In this document: piece after piece, positions 20,178 to 29,518 of the stretch
How positions within the stretch are numbered: position 1 is the stretch's first letter
Layout of the letters: each line of letters starts with the position of its first letter
Assembly: GCA_023954155.1 (NCBI GenBank)
Contig: JAMLIO010000001.1
Span: 248,001 to 312,000 of the forward strand
Origin: Pseudobdellovibrionaceae bacterium
GTDB taxonomy: Bacteria > Bdellovibrionota > Bdellovibrionia > Bdellovibrionales > UBA1609
DNA: 64,000 bases
Direction: 5' to 3'
Position numbers and translations under genes: made by a program
Notes under the pieces: generated by a model
What the model saw: only the letters and a program-made list of their open reading frames with translations
The model's database searches: none
What the model was told of the DNA's origin: nothing

Positions 20178-20632
20178 TATTGGGCTCCTCCCCTGCTATT
20201 TAATATTTGCTTAACAATGACTTGAGACACTTCGCTTGAAGTTTGATTTAAAACACCCGCTGCTTGCTCCAACTGTAGGGATATTTGCTGTTGCGTTTGG
20301 GCAGAAATATCTTTAGCTTTTTCCAAAGCGTCTTTTTGGATTTTTTCTACTTCTTTGGATGCCATGGATCTCTGTTCATTGAACATGAAAGAAACTTCTT
20401 CATTGATTTGGCGAGCTCTTTTTTGGAACTTCTCTTCGGATTGCTGGATGAGCTCATGGGAGCGTTTCATGATGTCAGAACTTCCAGATGTCATTTTTTT
20501 TCTTTCTTCAGAAGCTAAAAAGTAAGGCTTAAACGCAATATAGTACAGCAAAACATACGCAAATAGATAGATACCTAACTGTACGAATAAAGTACTGTTG
20601 ATACCAAGTGCCGATACGATGGTTTCTAACAT
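20177..20632 (-). CDS. atpF': ATP synthase F0 subunit b'
   Basis: 151 residues: one N-terminal membrane helix (FVQLGIYLFAYVLLYYIAFKPYF) and a long amphipathic coiled coil rich in Glu, Gln and Lys. Size and order before b identify it as the second b-type subunit, giving a heterodimeric stalk. A hairpin at its ribosome site (ttttcct/aggaaaa, 20640-20659) may influence translation. It follows bactofilin by about 60 bases and is the first atp gene of the cluster. Confidence 0.88.
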   Translation of the reverse strand: MLETIVSALGINSTLFVQLGIYLFAYVLLYYIAFKPYFLASEERKKMTSGSSDIMKRSHELIQQSEEKFQKRARQINEEVSFMFNEQRSMASKEVEKIQKDALEKAKDISAQTQQQISLQLEQAAGVLNQTSSEVSQVIVKQILNSRGGAQ

Positions 20633-20639
20633 TTTGAGG

Positions 20640-20692
20640 TTTTCCTTTTTTTAGGAAAATGGCTATCATTGAGATCAATAGCGGTCAATGAT
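20640..20692 (-). repeat. Two hairpins between the bactofilin gene and atpF'
   Basis: atcattg (20665-20671) pairs with caatgat (20686-20692) directly after the bactofilin stop. ttttcct (20640-20646) pairs with aggaaaa (20653-20659); on the coding strand the arm nearer atpF' contains its aagga ribosome site. No T-run follows the first stem, so read-through from the par genes into atp is likely but may be modulated. Confidence 0.5.
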
Positions 20693-20693
20693 T

Positions 20694-21065
20694 TTAAGAG
20701 GTCTGCGGCATATATGAAGCACCCTCAAACACGACTCCATCGGCAATGCTTAGCGAAGGACTTGTGACTGTTCCAGTAAAGTGTGCGGGTGGGTACATTG
20801 TGACCTTTGACTTTGCGTAGATATTCCCTTTGACGTAACCAGAAATGATGACCTCATCGGCTTCGATTTGACCCTCTATGTCAGCAGTCTGATCGATAAC
20901 CAAAATATCATTTGTATAAATCTCGCCCTTAAATTCACCCGAGATTCTTACCGTACCCTCAAAGGATAACTTACCCTCAAATTGTGTTCCAGGGCCTAAA
21001 ATGGCAGAGACCTCACCGATCTCATGCTCCTCTTCTGATCTTTTTTTGACTGTGTTCATTTCCAT
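20694..21065 (-). CDS. Bactofilin
   Basis: 123 residues with a short charged N-terminus and a repetitive right-handed beta-helix core: SAILGPGTQFEGKLSFEGTVRISGEFKGEI, IEGQIEADEVIISGYVKGNI, AHFTGTVTSPSLSIADGVVFEG. These six-residue-periodic Gly/hydrophobic turns are typical of bactofilins, cytoplasmic polymers that scaffold cell-wall enzymes or, in Myxococcus, the ParABS machinery. Its position four bases after parB fits a chromosome-segregation or polarity role; that role is inference. Confidence 0.92.
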   Translation of the reverse strand: MEMNTVKKRSEEEHEIGEVSAILGPGTQFEGKLSFEGTVRISGEFKGEIYTNDILVIDQTADIEGQIEADEVIISGYVKGNIYAKSKVTMYPPAHFTGTVTSPSLSIADGVVFEGASYMPQTS

Positions 21066-21069
21066 GTTG

Positions 21070-22068
21070 TTAATTCCATTCTCTAAACTTTTTGATCAGA
21101 CCTTCAAATTGCTCTTTATTATAAAATTGCAATGTCAGTTGGCCTCTTCCATTTTTATACTGAATTTTAGTTTTTGCACCTGTATTGCGCTGGATTTCCT
21201 TAGAAAGGGCCTGTAGCGCTCTAGTTTCGCTTGTCTCCACTTCTACATCTGAAGGCTTACCTTCTAGAGTTGTTTTAACAAGCTTCTCTGTGGACCTTAC
21301 ACTGAGGCTCAGATCCAAACATTTTTTTGCTAACTTTTTTTGCAGTTCTTTATCTTCAACCACAACTAAGCATCGGGCGTGTCCCATAGATAGATCGCCC
21401 GCAGCCACCATATCCTGGACTTCTCTAGAAAGCTTCAAAAGTCTTAGTGTATTTGTGACTGTAGCTCTATCTTTACCCACCTTTTCGGCCACATCTGCTT
21501 GCGTCATATTGTGTTTGTCCACAAGGATTTGGTACGCCAAAGCTTCTTCAATGGGGTTTAAATCATCTCTTTGGATATTTTCAATAAGAGCTAACTCTAA
21601 GGAATCCTTCTCGTTTGTCTCTTTTAAAATGACTGGAACCTTTACTAGTCCAGCCTTTTGAGCGGCTCTCCATCTTCGTTCACCAGCAATGATCTCAAAG
21701 CGATTTGCAGAAAGCCTTTGTGCCACTATAGGCTGCATGATTCCTTTTTCTTTAATACTCGCCGCTAAATCTTCTAAGGGTTGAGGATTAAAAACTTTTC
21801 TAGGCTGATATTTGTTGGCTTCAAGATTCTCCACGGCCACCCAATGGATTCTTTCTGTATCTGGAACTTCAACTTTCGGGGCTTCTGTAGCCGATTTGAC
21901 TTTAGGGGGTTCTTTTGAGGCCTGTTTCTTTTCTGAAGTATCAGAAACTAGCTCTTCTGTTTCATCTAAAGAAGCTCCTCCCACACCGAGTAAAGATCCC
22001 AAACCACGTCCCAATCTTTTTTTGTTATTTTTTGTATCTGTGCTTTGTTCTGTATTTTTGTTTGCCAC
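21070..22068 (-). CDS. parB: Chromosome partitioning protein ParB
   Basis: 332-residue ParB, a CTP-dependent clamp that loads at parS. The N-terminus has the Arg/Lys-rich ParA-activating patch KKRLGRGLGSLLG (16-28), a long acidic linker, the CTP-binding motifs GERRWRA (129-135) and ENIQRDD (163-169), a helix-turn-helix around 186-212, and a C-terminal dimerisation domain. parA is one base upstream, and parS sites lie just beyond parA. Confidence 0.97.
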   Translation of the reverse strand: MANKNTEQSTDTKNNKKRLGRGLGSLLGVGGASLDETEELVSDTSEKKQASKEPPKVKSATEAPKVEVPDTERIHWVAVENLEANKYQPRKVFNPQPLEDLAASIKEKGIMQPIVAQRLSANRFEIIAGERRWRAAQKAGLVKVPVILKETNEKDSLELALIENIQRDDLNPIEEALAYQILVDKHNMTQADVAEKVGKDRATVTNTLRLLKLSREVQDMVAAGDLSMGHARCLVVVEDKELQKKLAKKCLDLSLSVRSTEKLVKTTLEGKPSDVEVETSETRALQALSKEIQRNTGAKTKIQYKNGRGQLTLQFYNKEQFEGLIKKFREWN

Positions 22069-22069
22069 C

Positions 22070-22873
22070 TTAAGCTCCTACCATGTTTTCTTTTGCCACA
22101 TTGCTTTTCACGCTTCGTTGATCCAACTCACGAGCTAAGGCCATATACTTTTTAGCACCTACTGATTTTGGATCATAAGCTATGATGGACTGTCCATGGC
22201 TTGGGGCTTCACTCAATCTTACATTTCTAGGGATAATAGTTTGGAAAACCTTGTCTCCAAAATGAGATTTAATCTCAGTTACAACTTGATGCGACAGGTT
22301 ATTTCTTGTGTCAAACATAGTAAGGGCAATGCCATCAATCTTTAGTCTAGGGTTAAGCTTCTTTTTTAGAAGCCCCGCAGTATTTAGGAGCTGAGACAAC
22401 CCCTCTAGAGCAAAGTATTCACATTGTAGAGGAACAATAAAGCTATCCGCAGCAGTCATCGAGTTAATGGTCAAAAGTCCTAACGAAGGAGGGCAATCAA
22501 TCAGAATATAATGGTATTTTGACTTAATAGATTCTAGAGCTTCTTTAAGTCTAAACTCTCTTTCTGGAACATCTATAAGTTCTATTTCAGCACCAACAAG
22601 GTCTGGGTTGGCTGGGATCACTTCTAAGTTTTTATGTGATGTTTGAAATAAAGAATCAGAGATTTTTTTCTCACCAATAAGGACATGATAAATATTTTTT
22701 TCAGCCTGCTCATGTCTTTTAATTCCTAGACCACTCGAGGCATTCCCCTGTGGGTCCATATCAATGAGAAGAACTTTTCTCCCCATTTCAGCTAAACATG
22801 CCGCCATATTTACTGACGAAGTCGTTTTTCCCACTCCGCCCTTTTGGTTTGCAATACAAATTACCTTTGCCAT
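22070..22873 (-). CDS. parA: Chromosome partitioning ATPase ParA
   Basis: 267-residue deviant-Walker ATPase that moves ParB-parS complexes over the nucleoid. KGGVGKT is at 11-17, with DMDPQGNASSGLG and the DCPPSLG motif following. I start at ATG 22873 (MAKVICIANQ) because ggagg lies four bases upstream; a TTG at 22891 would place six extra residues across that ribosome site and is unlikely. Two parS sites occupy the 100-base gap before rsmG, so ParB spreading could affect this promoter. Confidence 0.97.
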   Translation of the reverse strand: MAKVICIANQKGGVGKTTSSVNMAACLAEMGRKVLLIDMDPQGNASSGLGIKRHEQAEKNIYHVLIGEKKISDSLFQTSHKNLEVIPANPDLVGAEIELIDVPEREFRLKEALESIKSKYHYILIDCPPSLGLLTINSMTAADSFIVPLQCEYFALEGLSQLLNTAGLLKKKLNPRLKIDGIALTMFDTRNNLSHQVVTEIKSHFGDKVFQTIIPRNVRLSEAPSHGQSIIAYDPKSVGAKKYMALARELDQRSVKSNVAKENMVGA

Positions 22874-22891
22874 TATGCCTCCGATCTTCAA

Positions 22892-22913
22892 AATTGTTTC
22901 ACGTGAAACAATT
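22892..22913. other. parS site 1 (perfect palindrome)
   Basis: The core TGTTTCACGTGAAACA (22895-22910) matches the widespread bacterial parS consensus exactly, and the palindrome extends to 22 bases including flanks. It sits about 20 bases upstream of the parA start. Confidence 0.95.
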
Positions 22914-22957
22914 CAAGTAAAGGATATTCCACATTAGACACTTAGCATAAGCGAAGT

Positions 22958-22973
22958 TGTTCCACGTGAAACA
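22958..22973. other. parS site 2
   Basis: TGTTCCACGTGAAACA differs from the perfect palindrome at one position. It ends one base before the rsmG stop and lies 48 bases beyond site 1. Confidence 0.9.
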
Positions 22974-23549
22974 TTATTTTTCAGATTTTCCTTTATAATA
23001 CACAAGCGATCTCTGAGTATCCCCGTCCAAAGAATAGTCTGAATAGGCAAAATAGTGGGCTGGGATGTGTCCGATTTCATTGTTCCACGTGGAACCTTTT
23101 ATAAAAAATCCAGGAGATTCGTTAAATTTAGACTCGGACGACAGGAATTCCTGAATACTCATAAGTCCGCGGCTCAAAAATACATAAGGAAGGGGCGGGG
23201 TGATTGCAGCGAAATCTTGGTTTAATATAACAACATTATTTAACTCAAGTTTTGTGCTTGCATACTTTAAAAACTCACACTTTCTTTCGTCTGTATCTAC
23301 AAGAAAGAACAGATTGCTAGGTGAAAGTATAGCCCAAATCATGCCTGGAATACCGTTGCCTGATCCAAGGTCATAAAATGAATATTCATCGGGTAGTCTG
23401 TAGTTATTCAAATACTCATTGTGGCTGCGTAGTCCATCTTCAATATGTCTTGACCAGAGATTCGCAATATCTTTTCTGCTTACCAAATTGATTTTCTTAT
23501 TAAATTTTTCGATTAAACTGGCAAATTCCTTAACCTGTTGAAGACTCAT
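22974..23549 (-). CDS. rsmG: 16S rRNA m7G527 methyltransferase RsmG (GidB)
   Basis: 191 residues. RsmG methylates N7 of G527 of 16S rRNA using S-adenosylmethionine. The N-terminal INLVSRKDIANLWSRHIEDGL segment and the SAM-binding YDLGSGNGIPGMIWAI motif are family hallmarks. It follows mnmG by three bases and precedes parA, the classic origin-proximal order. A parS-like site is embedded in its coding sequence at 23081-23096. Confidence 0.94.
   Translation of the reverse strand: MSLQQVKEFASLIEKFNKKINLVSRKDIANLWSRHIEDGLRSHNEYLNNYRLPDEYSFYDLGSGNGIPGMIWAILSPSNLFFLVDTDERKCEFLKYASTKLELNNVVILNQDFAAITPPLPYVFLSRGLMSIQEFLSSESKFNESPGFFIKGSTWNNEIGHIPAHYFAYSDYSLDGDTQRSLVYYKGKSEK
23081..23096. other. parS site 3, inside rsmG
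   Basis: TGTTCCACGTGGAACC has the 14-base palindromic parS core GTTCCACGTGGAAC, the form found in Pseudomonas. It is within coding sequence, so it must satisfy both the protein and ParB. Confidence 0.85.
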
Positions 23550-23552
23550 AGC

Positions 23553-25409
23553 TTATCCATCCAAATGAATCATCAGAGCTTGAATGGCTGATGGATTGAC
23601 ACCGCTAATACGAGAAGCCTGTCCCAATGTTCTGGGTTGAATTCTCATCAATTTCTCTTTCTCTTCAGAAGACAGTGACTGTAATTGAGTATAATTAAAA
23701 GAGTCAGGAATGATTAGATCCTCCAAATTACTCATCTTCTTTATCTTATCATACTCTCTGTTGATATAGCCCTCATATTTAATGTCAATCTCCACTGGTT
23801 CATATATATCAGAAGAAACCTGAAAAGACAGTGATAAATGTTTTATATTTTCATTAGTGACTTCTGTTCGACGAAGTAACTCTTCGCAATTGCTAGGTTT
23901 TAAAAGTCTTTTTGTGGGTATGGATTCTAAAAAGGACTGTGTGGTTTCGTTAGGTACAAGCTTATGACCTTTTAATGACTCTCTATACTGCTTTCTACCG
24001 TTTAAGAGCTCATCAATTTTTCGTTTTTGTGCCTCAGTATATAGACCATACTTCAAGCCGTAATCATACAACCTTTCATAGGTATTATCTTCACGCAATA
24101 TTAGGCGATATTCAGCTCTAGAGGTGAGCATACGGTAAGGCTCAAGGGTTCCTTTCGTAGTTAAATCATCAACTAAAACACCAATATAAGCCTCATGTCT
24201 TTTAAGAACAAAAGGGTCCTTATCTTCTATGGCAAGACTGGCATTTAAACCCGCCATAAATCCTTGGACAGCAGCCTCTTCATAACCACTTGTTCCATTG
24301 ATTTGTCCCGCTAAATATAAACCCGAAATAAACTTTGTCTCTAAAGAACTTTTAATCTGAGTGGGTTGAATAAAGTCATATTCCACAGCATAACCAGGGC
24401 GAATTAAACGAACATTTTCAAGCCCAGGAATGGTTTTTAAAAATTCTAACTGAACATCCTCAGGTAGGGAAGTGGATATCCCCTGTAAATAAACTGAGTT
24501 TGTATTTAGCCCTTCTGGCTCCAGAAAGGTTTGGTGTCGGTCCTTATCTGCAAATCTTGTAATCTTATCTTCTACACTAGGACAATATCTAGGACCAATC
24601 CCATCAATCATACCTGTGAACATTGGAGATTTATCTAAATTCCTTCTAATAATCTCATGAGTACGTTCATTGGTGTAACTAATATGACAAGACACCTTTG
24701 GAAGCGCCATCTCTGTAGGACTAAATAAGCTAAATGGAACAAACTTGTCGTCTCCCCATTCTTCTGTAAGTCCTTCATAATTGATAGATTCCTTTAATAA
24801 GCGGGGAGGAGTCCCTGTTTTTAGTCTTGTGACTTTAAATCCGAAATCGTTCAACTGATCAGAAAGGCCCACGGTGGCCTTTTCCCCAACTCTTCCACCT
24901 TCAAACTTTTGAAGGCCAATGTACATGACCCCTCTCATAAAGGTGCCTGTAGTTAAAATCACTTTTTTTGAAAAAATCTTACTGCCATCAGTAAGAGTAA
25001 CACCCTGACATACATTTCCGTTAAGTATCAGTGATTTGGCTTCATCCTCTAAAAGATCAATGTTTTCTTCGGTCTGAATCACTTGGCCTGCATTTGCACA
25101 ATAGAGATCTTTATCACATTGTGACCTAGAACCACGAACAGCAGGTCCTTTTTTAATATTTAAACGCTTAAATTGGATGGTCGAACTATCAGCTATGCGG
25201 CCCATCTCACCACCAAGAGCATCCAGTTCTCGAACCATGTGCCCCTTAGCCAGTCCCCCAATAGAAGGATTGCAACTCATAAAACCTATTTTGGAGGCAT
25301 CAGTAGTGATAAGCAGGGCCTTCTGACCACGACGTGCGGCCACTAAGCTGGCTTCTATACCTGCATGCCCAGCTCCTACTACAATGATGTCATAATTCAT
25401 AGATTTCAT
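23553..25409 (-). CDS. mnmG: tRNA uridine-34 carboxymethylaminomethyl enzyme MnmG (GidA)
   Basis: 618-residue FAD enzyme that, with MnmE, modifies the wobble uridine of certain tRNAs. The dinucleotide-binding GAGHAG is at 12-17, followed by [26 protein letters not shown], the TGTFMRG motif and the C-terminal helical domain ([19 protein letters not shown]-type). The start could be Met1 or Met4 (25400). It lies about 100 bases after mnmE, its functional partner, and is coupled to rsmG. Confidence 0.98.
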   Translation of the reverse strand: MKSMNYDIIVVGAGHAGIEASLVAARRGQKALLITTDASKIGFMSCNPSIGGLAKGHMVRELDALGGEMGRIADSSTIQFKRLNIKKGPAVRGSRSQCDKDLYCANAGQVIQTEENIDLLEDEAKSLILNGNVCQGVTLTDGSKIFSKKVILTTGTFMRGVMYIGLQKFEGGRVGEKATVGLSDQLNDFGFKVTRLKTGTPPRLLKESINYEGLTEEWGDDKFVPFSLFSPTEMALPKVSCHISYTNERTHEIIRRNLDKSPMFTGMIDGIGPRYCPSVEDKITRFADKDRHQTFLEPEGLNTNSVYLQGISTSLPEDVQLEFLKTIPGLENVRLIRPGYAVEYDFIQPTQIKSSLETKFISGLYLAGQINGTSGYEEAAVQGFMAGLNASLAIEDKDPFVLKRHEAYIGVLVDDLTTKGTLEPYRMLTSRAEYRLILREDNTYERLYDYGLKYGLYTEAQKRKIDELLNGRKQYRESLKGHKLVPNETTQSFLESIPTKRLLKPSNCEELLRRTEVTNENIKHLSLSFQVSSDIYEPVEIDIKYEGYINREYDKIKKMSNLEDLIIPDSFNYTQLQSLSSEEKEKLMRIQPRTLGQASRISGVNPSAIQALMIHLDG

Positions 25410-25510
25410 AGGTAATTCAAATACACAGAAACACAGATTCTGTCCATAAAATAGGCTGAGAGTGGGCCTTTTCTTGTGCTCTTTTCAAACACAAAATTCT
25501 AGGTCAAAAA

Positions 25511-26881
25511 TCATTTGCCTAAACAAAAATCTTTGAAAATTTTATCTCTCACAATCTCTTCATCTTCAATAAAACGAAGCTGTAACAAATCTTTTAAAGC
25601 TAAATTCAAGTGAGACAGTACGAATTCCTCACTATGGCCTTCATCAAAGGTTTGATAGCCCTGTTCAAGCTCATTTTTTATCTTTTCCAAAAGTCCTCTT
25701 TGGCGAACAGACACCACCTCCAAAGAAGACTCGCTTTCGCTAATATCAAAAAGCTCGCTCATAGCTGTGGCCAGCTCCTGTAATCCAGACTTAGTAAAAA
25801 TAGAAATAAAAAAATAGGGGACAGAGTGGGACTGAAAATGCTCCCTTACCTCTTGTTTTTTCTCTTCGTTTAAAAGCTCAGACTTGTTCAGTAAAACCAG
25901 CGTTCTTTTGTTTTTAGTAAATTCAAGGAATTTGTCTAAAAACTTATAATTATCATAGTCTAAAAGAACCAGTACCAGGTCAGCCACTTCCACCTGGCCT
26001 TTTGCCATTTCAATACCTTCTGTTTCAATGTGATTGTCTGTGGTTCTCAAACCCGCCGTGTCTACCATTTCAAAGGCCTTATCACCAATAATTGTAGTCT
26101 CTGATAAAAAGTCACGAGTTGTTCCAGCCACCTCTGAAACAATAGCCCTTTTTCTACCTAAAAATTCATTCAAAAGACTGGATTTACCAACATTGGGAGG
26201 GCCAAAGATAAGGGTTTTGATTCCTTTATCAATTAAGTGACGAGTTTCAAAGTTCCTAACTAAAGGTTCTAATAAATTAAGAGATTCTGAAATTTTACAC
26301 AAGATGTTTTGCTTACTTTCAATTTCAATGTCTTCCGTTGAAAAATCAATCATGGCTTCAAGCCTTGCTATGGCCCAAACTAGCTTCTCTTCTACATTTA
26401 ACAAAAATGCAGAAAACTGCCCGTCAAGTTGCCTTAGAGCCTTATCAATAAAAGCTGACGAGTTGGCCTCGATAAGCATAAGGACAGACTCTGCTTGTGC
26501 TAAATCCAAGCGTCCATTTTTGTAGGCTCGATATGTGAATTCACCACGATCTGCTAACCTACAGCCTTCATGTACAAGTAGGCTTAGAATTTCTCTGACA
26601 ATCACAGGATTTCCATGGCAAGAGATCTCAACTGTTTCCTCGGCAGTAAAAGATCTCCCCTTTTCAAAAAAGGTGACTAAAACCTCATCTAAAATTCTGT
26701 GCTGTGATGGATCTTTAATTTTACCATAGTACACGTAGTTAGGAAGAATCGTTTGGGGAAAACCAGAAAATAGAGGCTTCACATATCTTAGAGCTTGAGA
26801 GCCTGAAACCCTAATAACATGAAGTCCACCTCTTCCTTGAGGGGTAGACTGCGCGCAAATTGTATCCTCTAAATTATACAT
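25511..26881 (-). CDS. mnmE: tRNA modification GTPase MnmE (TrmE)
   Basis: 456 residues. MnmE works with MnmG on tRNA U34. It has the tetrahydrofolate-binding N-terminal domain, a GTPase with GPPNVGKS (227-234), GTTRD, DTAGLR (274-279) and NKSE motifs, and the C-terminal catalytic Cys in FCLGK (452-456). The usual motif is C-I/L-G-K, so the catalytic Cys is intact. It lies 21 bases after khpB. Confidence 0.97.
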   Translation of the reverse strand: MYNLEDTICAQSTPQGRGGLHVIRVSGSQALRYVKPLFSGFPQTILPNYVYYGKIKDPSQHRILDEVLVTFFEKGRSFTAEETVEISCHGNPVIVREILSLLVHEGCRLADRGEFTYRAYKNGRLDLAQAESVLMLIEANSSAFIDKALRQLDGQFSAFLLNVEEKLVWAIARLEAMIDFSTEDIEIESKQNILCKISESLNLLEPLVRNFETRHLIDKGIKTLIFGPPNVGKSSLLNEFLGRKRAIVSEVAGTTRDFLSETTIIGDKAFEMVDTAGLRTTDNHIETEGIEMAKGQVEVADLVLVLLDYDNYKFLDKFLEFTKNKRTLVLLNKSELLNEEKKQEVREHFQSHSVPYFFISIFTKSGLQELATAMSELFDISESESSLEVVSVRQRGLLEKIKNELEQGYQTFDEGHSEEFVLSHLNLALKDLLQLRFIEDEEIVRDKIFKDFCLGK

Positions 26882-26902
26882 AAAACGCGAAATATCATCT
26901 AA

Positions 26903-27565
26903 CTAAGAGTTAAAGTTTTCATCTGGAAAATCATCATCAGGCAAAGCGACGTTTCCGTTCACTTCATAAAACTCTTCTTTTTCTATAACATTTCCATTCT
27001 TTTCTTTAAATTTAGAATTAGGTCTTTTACCATTGGAATTTTTAGCATTACTAGGATTCGGATTGGGTTTTGAGTTTACAAGAAATATCTTAATTTTTTT
27101 ATAAATCCCTTCTCCGACACTTTTTGTTTTAAATCTCTTATCCTCAGAAAGATACTGATGAACTAACTTTCTTTCTCTTGGAGGAAGAGCCCTAAAATAT
27201 ACTGCTTTTTTCTTTTTTAGGACTAGTCCCTTAAGTTTCTCAGCCAACTGATATAATTCATCATCTGCTTTTTCACGATATGAGCCACTATCAACTATCA
27301 CGGAAACTTTTTCTTCTGGTAAGTTATGTTGTAGGCTTCGTTTTAAAAAGAGCTGAAAACCATCCAAAAGTTGGGCATCTCTATCTTTTAAAATCTCTTC
27401 ATCTTCACCATATAGGTCCACCAAAATCTTTTTATCTTCTTCAGATACCTTTAAATCAAATGAAAGTTTAAAACCTGCTTTATCAAGTAAAGTTTGCATT
27501 TTAGTCTCAACAAAAGACTCGGCTTCGCTTTTTTTACCCCCGAATATTTTTTTAAATAAGCTCAC
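26903..27565 (-). CDS. khpB: RNA-binding protein KhpB/Jag (KH-R3H)
   Basis: 220 residues with a Jag-like N-terminus, a KH-like middle and an R3H single-strand nucleic-acid-binding motif, where Arg132 and His136 in RERKLVHQYL form the RxxxH signature. The C-terminal 55 residues are Asn/Lys/Pro-rich then acidic and probably disordered. Position between yidC and mnmE is the conserved place for this gene. Family members bind many RNAs and affect cell-wall synthesis in firmicutes; its role here is not known. Confidence 0.88.
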   Translation of the reverse strand: MSLFKKIFGGKKSEAESFVETKMQTLLDKAGFKLSFDLKVSEEDKKILVDLYGEDEEILKDRDAQLLDGFQLFLKRSLQHNLPEEKVSVIVDSGSYREKADDELYQLAEKLKGLVLKKKKAVYFRALPPRERKLVHQYLSEDKRFKTKSVGEGIYKKIKIFLVNSKPNPNPSNAKNSNGKRPNSKFKEKNGNVIEKEEFYEVNGNVALPDDDFPDENFNS

Positions 27566-27579
27566 AACTCATCTCCTTT

Positions 27580-29172
27580 TTAATTTTTAGCCTTAGTAAA
27601 AACATACTGTTGAAGAACACCGAACAAGGTACTCACAAAAATATAAAGTGTAAGTGCACTTGGCAGAGAAATCATAAATATTGAAAACATGATTGGCATG
27701 AACATCAGCACTTTTTGCTGTGTAGGGTCCATTGCTGTAGGCGTTAGTTTTTGCTGAATAAACATAGTTAGACCCATTAAAACTGGAAGCACATAATAAG
27801 GGTCCTTTAAACTTAGATCTTGGATCCAAAGCATAAAAGGAGCCTGATACATAACTACGCTTTCAGATAAAACTCTATATAGAGCAAAGAAAATAGGAAT
27901 TTGTAATAGCATAGGCATACATCCACCTAACGGATTGACTTGTGATTCTTTCATCAAAGCCATTGTCTCTAGGTTTGCCTTTTGCGAGTCATTTTTATAT
28001 TTCTCTCTGATCGCTTTAAGTTGAGGCTGGATCTTCTGCATCTTAGCCATGGATTTGTAACCCTTGTATGCCAAAGGAAACACTAAAATCCTCATCAATA
28101 AAGTCAGTAGTATAATCGCAATACCGTAATTGGCTGTTAAAGAATAAAAGAACTTCAATAAAGCCAAAATAGGATAACAGATGAGCTTAAACATTCCAAA
28201 ATTGATCAGTTCAATAAAGTTCGCATCTACACTTTTAAGAATCGCATCATCTTTAGGCCCAATAAAATACTTTTGTGAGATTTCAAAACTTTTCACTTGT
28301 GGAGTAAAGGCGTAGTCTAATCTTGCAAAAATATTTTCATCATCACCTGAATAGATCAATGCTGATGGTTTTAGTGTAGACTTATCCAAGACGGCCTGGC
28401 CAAAATAGTGATTTGCAAACGACAGAATCGTCACATTATCAAAAACTCGGCTGGCAAATCCATCTTTACTGATGAAGTCTCTGTTAGACTCTCCATTGCT
28501 AATGGCAAGATACTCTTGTCTTTCATAATTGGGCATAAACATCGTACCCGCACTAGTGTCTTCAATTTTCATCTCTAGATATGTAGATAAACCAGAAAAT
28601 TCACCTTGAAACTCATACCCTACGTTCATGGAATAGGTTTTATTATCTAATGTGATTGTTTTTTTAATCACGCCACTTGATCCTTGATGAATTCCAACGA
28701 TCTTATTGCCCTCTTGCTTTAAATCAAAAATAAGATTTTCTTTTGAATTCAAGATGGCTGTTTTAAATAATTTCGAAAACTTCTTATTTGAAGCGTCCCT
28801 TTCTTTATATTTTTTGATCTCAGCATTCTTAAGCTCAAAACCGTAGCTTGAAAACTCAAGTGTCCAAATTTCATCTTCAACTTTAATAATTTGCTCTTCA
28901 GGTAGTAGTGCTTCTTCTACTTTTTTAGTCAGCACAGCTGGTGAAGCTTCTTTATTTCCATTCGTATTTTCAGCTTGCACTTCATCGGTCGTTGCCCCCT
29001 CTGAGTCTTTAACCTGCAACGGAGTAGAAGCATCTTGAACCTTATCTTTTGCATAAATATGGGGATACTTCTTTTGCATATAATTATTCCAGCCCATAAA
29101 AAGCAAAAAGGTGACTGCGATAGCCAGAATTGTTTTTGGATCAAAAAAGGAATTGTTATTATTTGTGCTCAT
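27580..29172 (-). CDS. yidC: Membrane protein insertase YidC
   Basis: 530 residues. YidC inserts proteins, including F0 subunits a and c, into the inner membrane. The Gram-negative form is evident: an N-terminal anchor helix (TILAIAVTFLLFMGWNNYM), a large periplasmic domain, and the conserved core from about 325 on, with the hydrophilic-groove Arg in LLTLLMRILVFPL, the cytoplasmic coiled hairpin KMQKIQPQLKAIREKY, and NPLGGCMPMLLQIPIFFALY. The start is overlapped by the yidD end by 14 bases. Confidence 0.97.
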   Translation of the reverse strand: MSTNNNNSFFDPKTILAIAVTFLLFMGWNNYMQKKYPHIYAKDKVQDASTPLQVKDSEGATTDEVQAENTNGNKEASPAVLTKKVEEALLPEEQIIKVEDEIWTLEFSSYGFELKNAEIKKYKERDASNKKFSKLFKTAILNSKENLIFDLKQEGNKIVGIHQGSSGVIKKTITLDNKTYSMNVGYEFQGEFSGLSTYLEMKIEDTSAGTMFMPNYERQEYLAISNGESNRDFISKDGFASRVFDNVTILSFANHYFGQAVLDKSTLKPSALIYSGDDENIFARLDYAFTPQVKSFEISQKYFIGPKDDAILKSVDANFIELINFGMFKLICYPILALLKFFYSLTANYGIAIILLTLLMRILVFPLAYKGYKSMAKMQKIQPQLKAIREKYKNDSQKANLETMALMKESQVNPLGGCMPMLLQIPIFFALYRVLSESVVMYQAPFMLWIQDLSLKDPYYVLPVLMGLTMFIQQKLTPTAMDPTQQKVLMFMPIMFSIFMISLPSALTLYIFVSTLFGVLQQYVFTKAKN

Positions 29173-29518
29173 GTCTACATATCCCTAACGTTGGATGTTT
29201 GCATTTTTCAGGCGGGGGCACAGGATCATAGCCATAAGGCCCACCAGGTCTACACTTTAAGAGTCTTTTAAGTGTTAAAATAAAGGCTTGGTCAATTCGA
29301 TGCTGATGGAAAGCATCACGAGCATACTCTGAACAACTAGGTTCAAATCTGCACGCACCTCCAAAAAAGGCGGTTAAAAAGGATCTATAGAAACCTAATA
29401 ATATGACTGCTAGAAGTTTTAAAAGCTTCTCAATTTTTTTTAAGCAAGCTATCCCAAGCTGGATGTAGAAGTTTTGAGAAGTCTGCGTACCGCATGTCTT
29501 TGTACTCATCTTTGCCAC
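29159..29518 (-). CDS. yidD: Membrane protein insertion efficiency factor YidD
   Basis: Core YidD signature GACRFEPSCSEYARDAF and RLLKCRPGGPYGYDPVPPP. YidD is a small membrane-associated helper of YidC. The frame gives 119 residues, longer than the usual 70-85: the N-terminus overlaps rnpA by about 90 bases. The start is uncertain between GTG 29518 and ATG 29509, as no start codon lies closer to the conserved region. It overlaps both neighbours, consistent with tight translational coupling. Confidence 0.9.
   Translation of the reverse strand: MAKMSTKTCGTQTSQNFYIQLGIACLKKIEKLLKLLAVILLGFYRSFLTAFFGGACRFEPSCSEYARDAFHQHRIDQAFILTLKRLLKCRPGGPYGYDPVPPPEKCKHPTLGICRHEHK

Noticed and set aside
22874-22891. 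Longer parA start at TTG 22891
   Set aside because: It would translate through the ggagg ribosome site of the ATG at 22873, where the canonical ParA N-terminus begins.
27593-27829. 78-codon frame on the same strand as yidC
   Set aside because: Out-of-frame reading of the conserved yidC 3' end; no start signal and no recognisable protein features.
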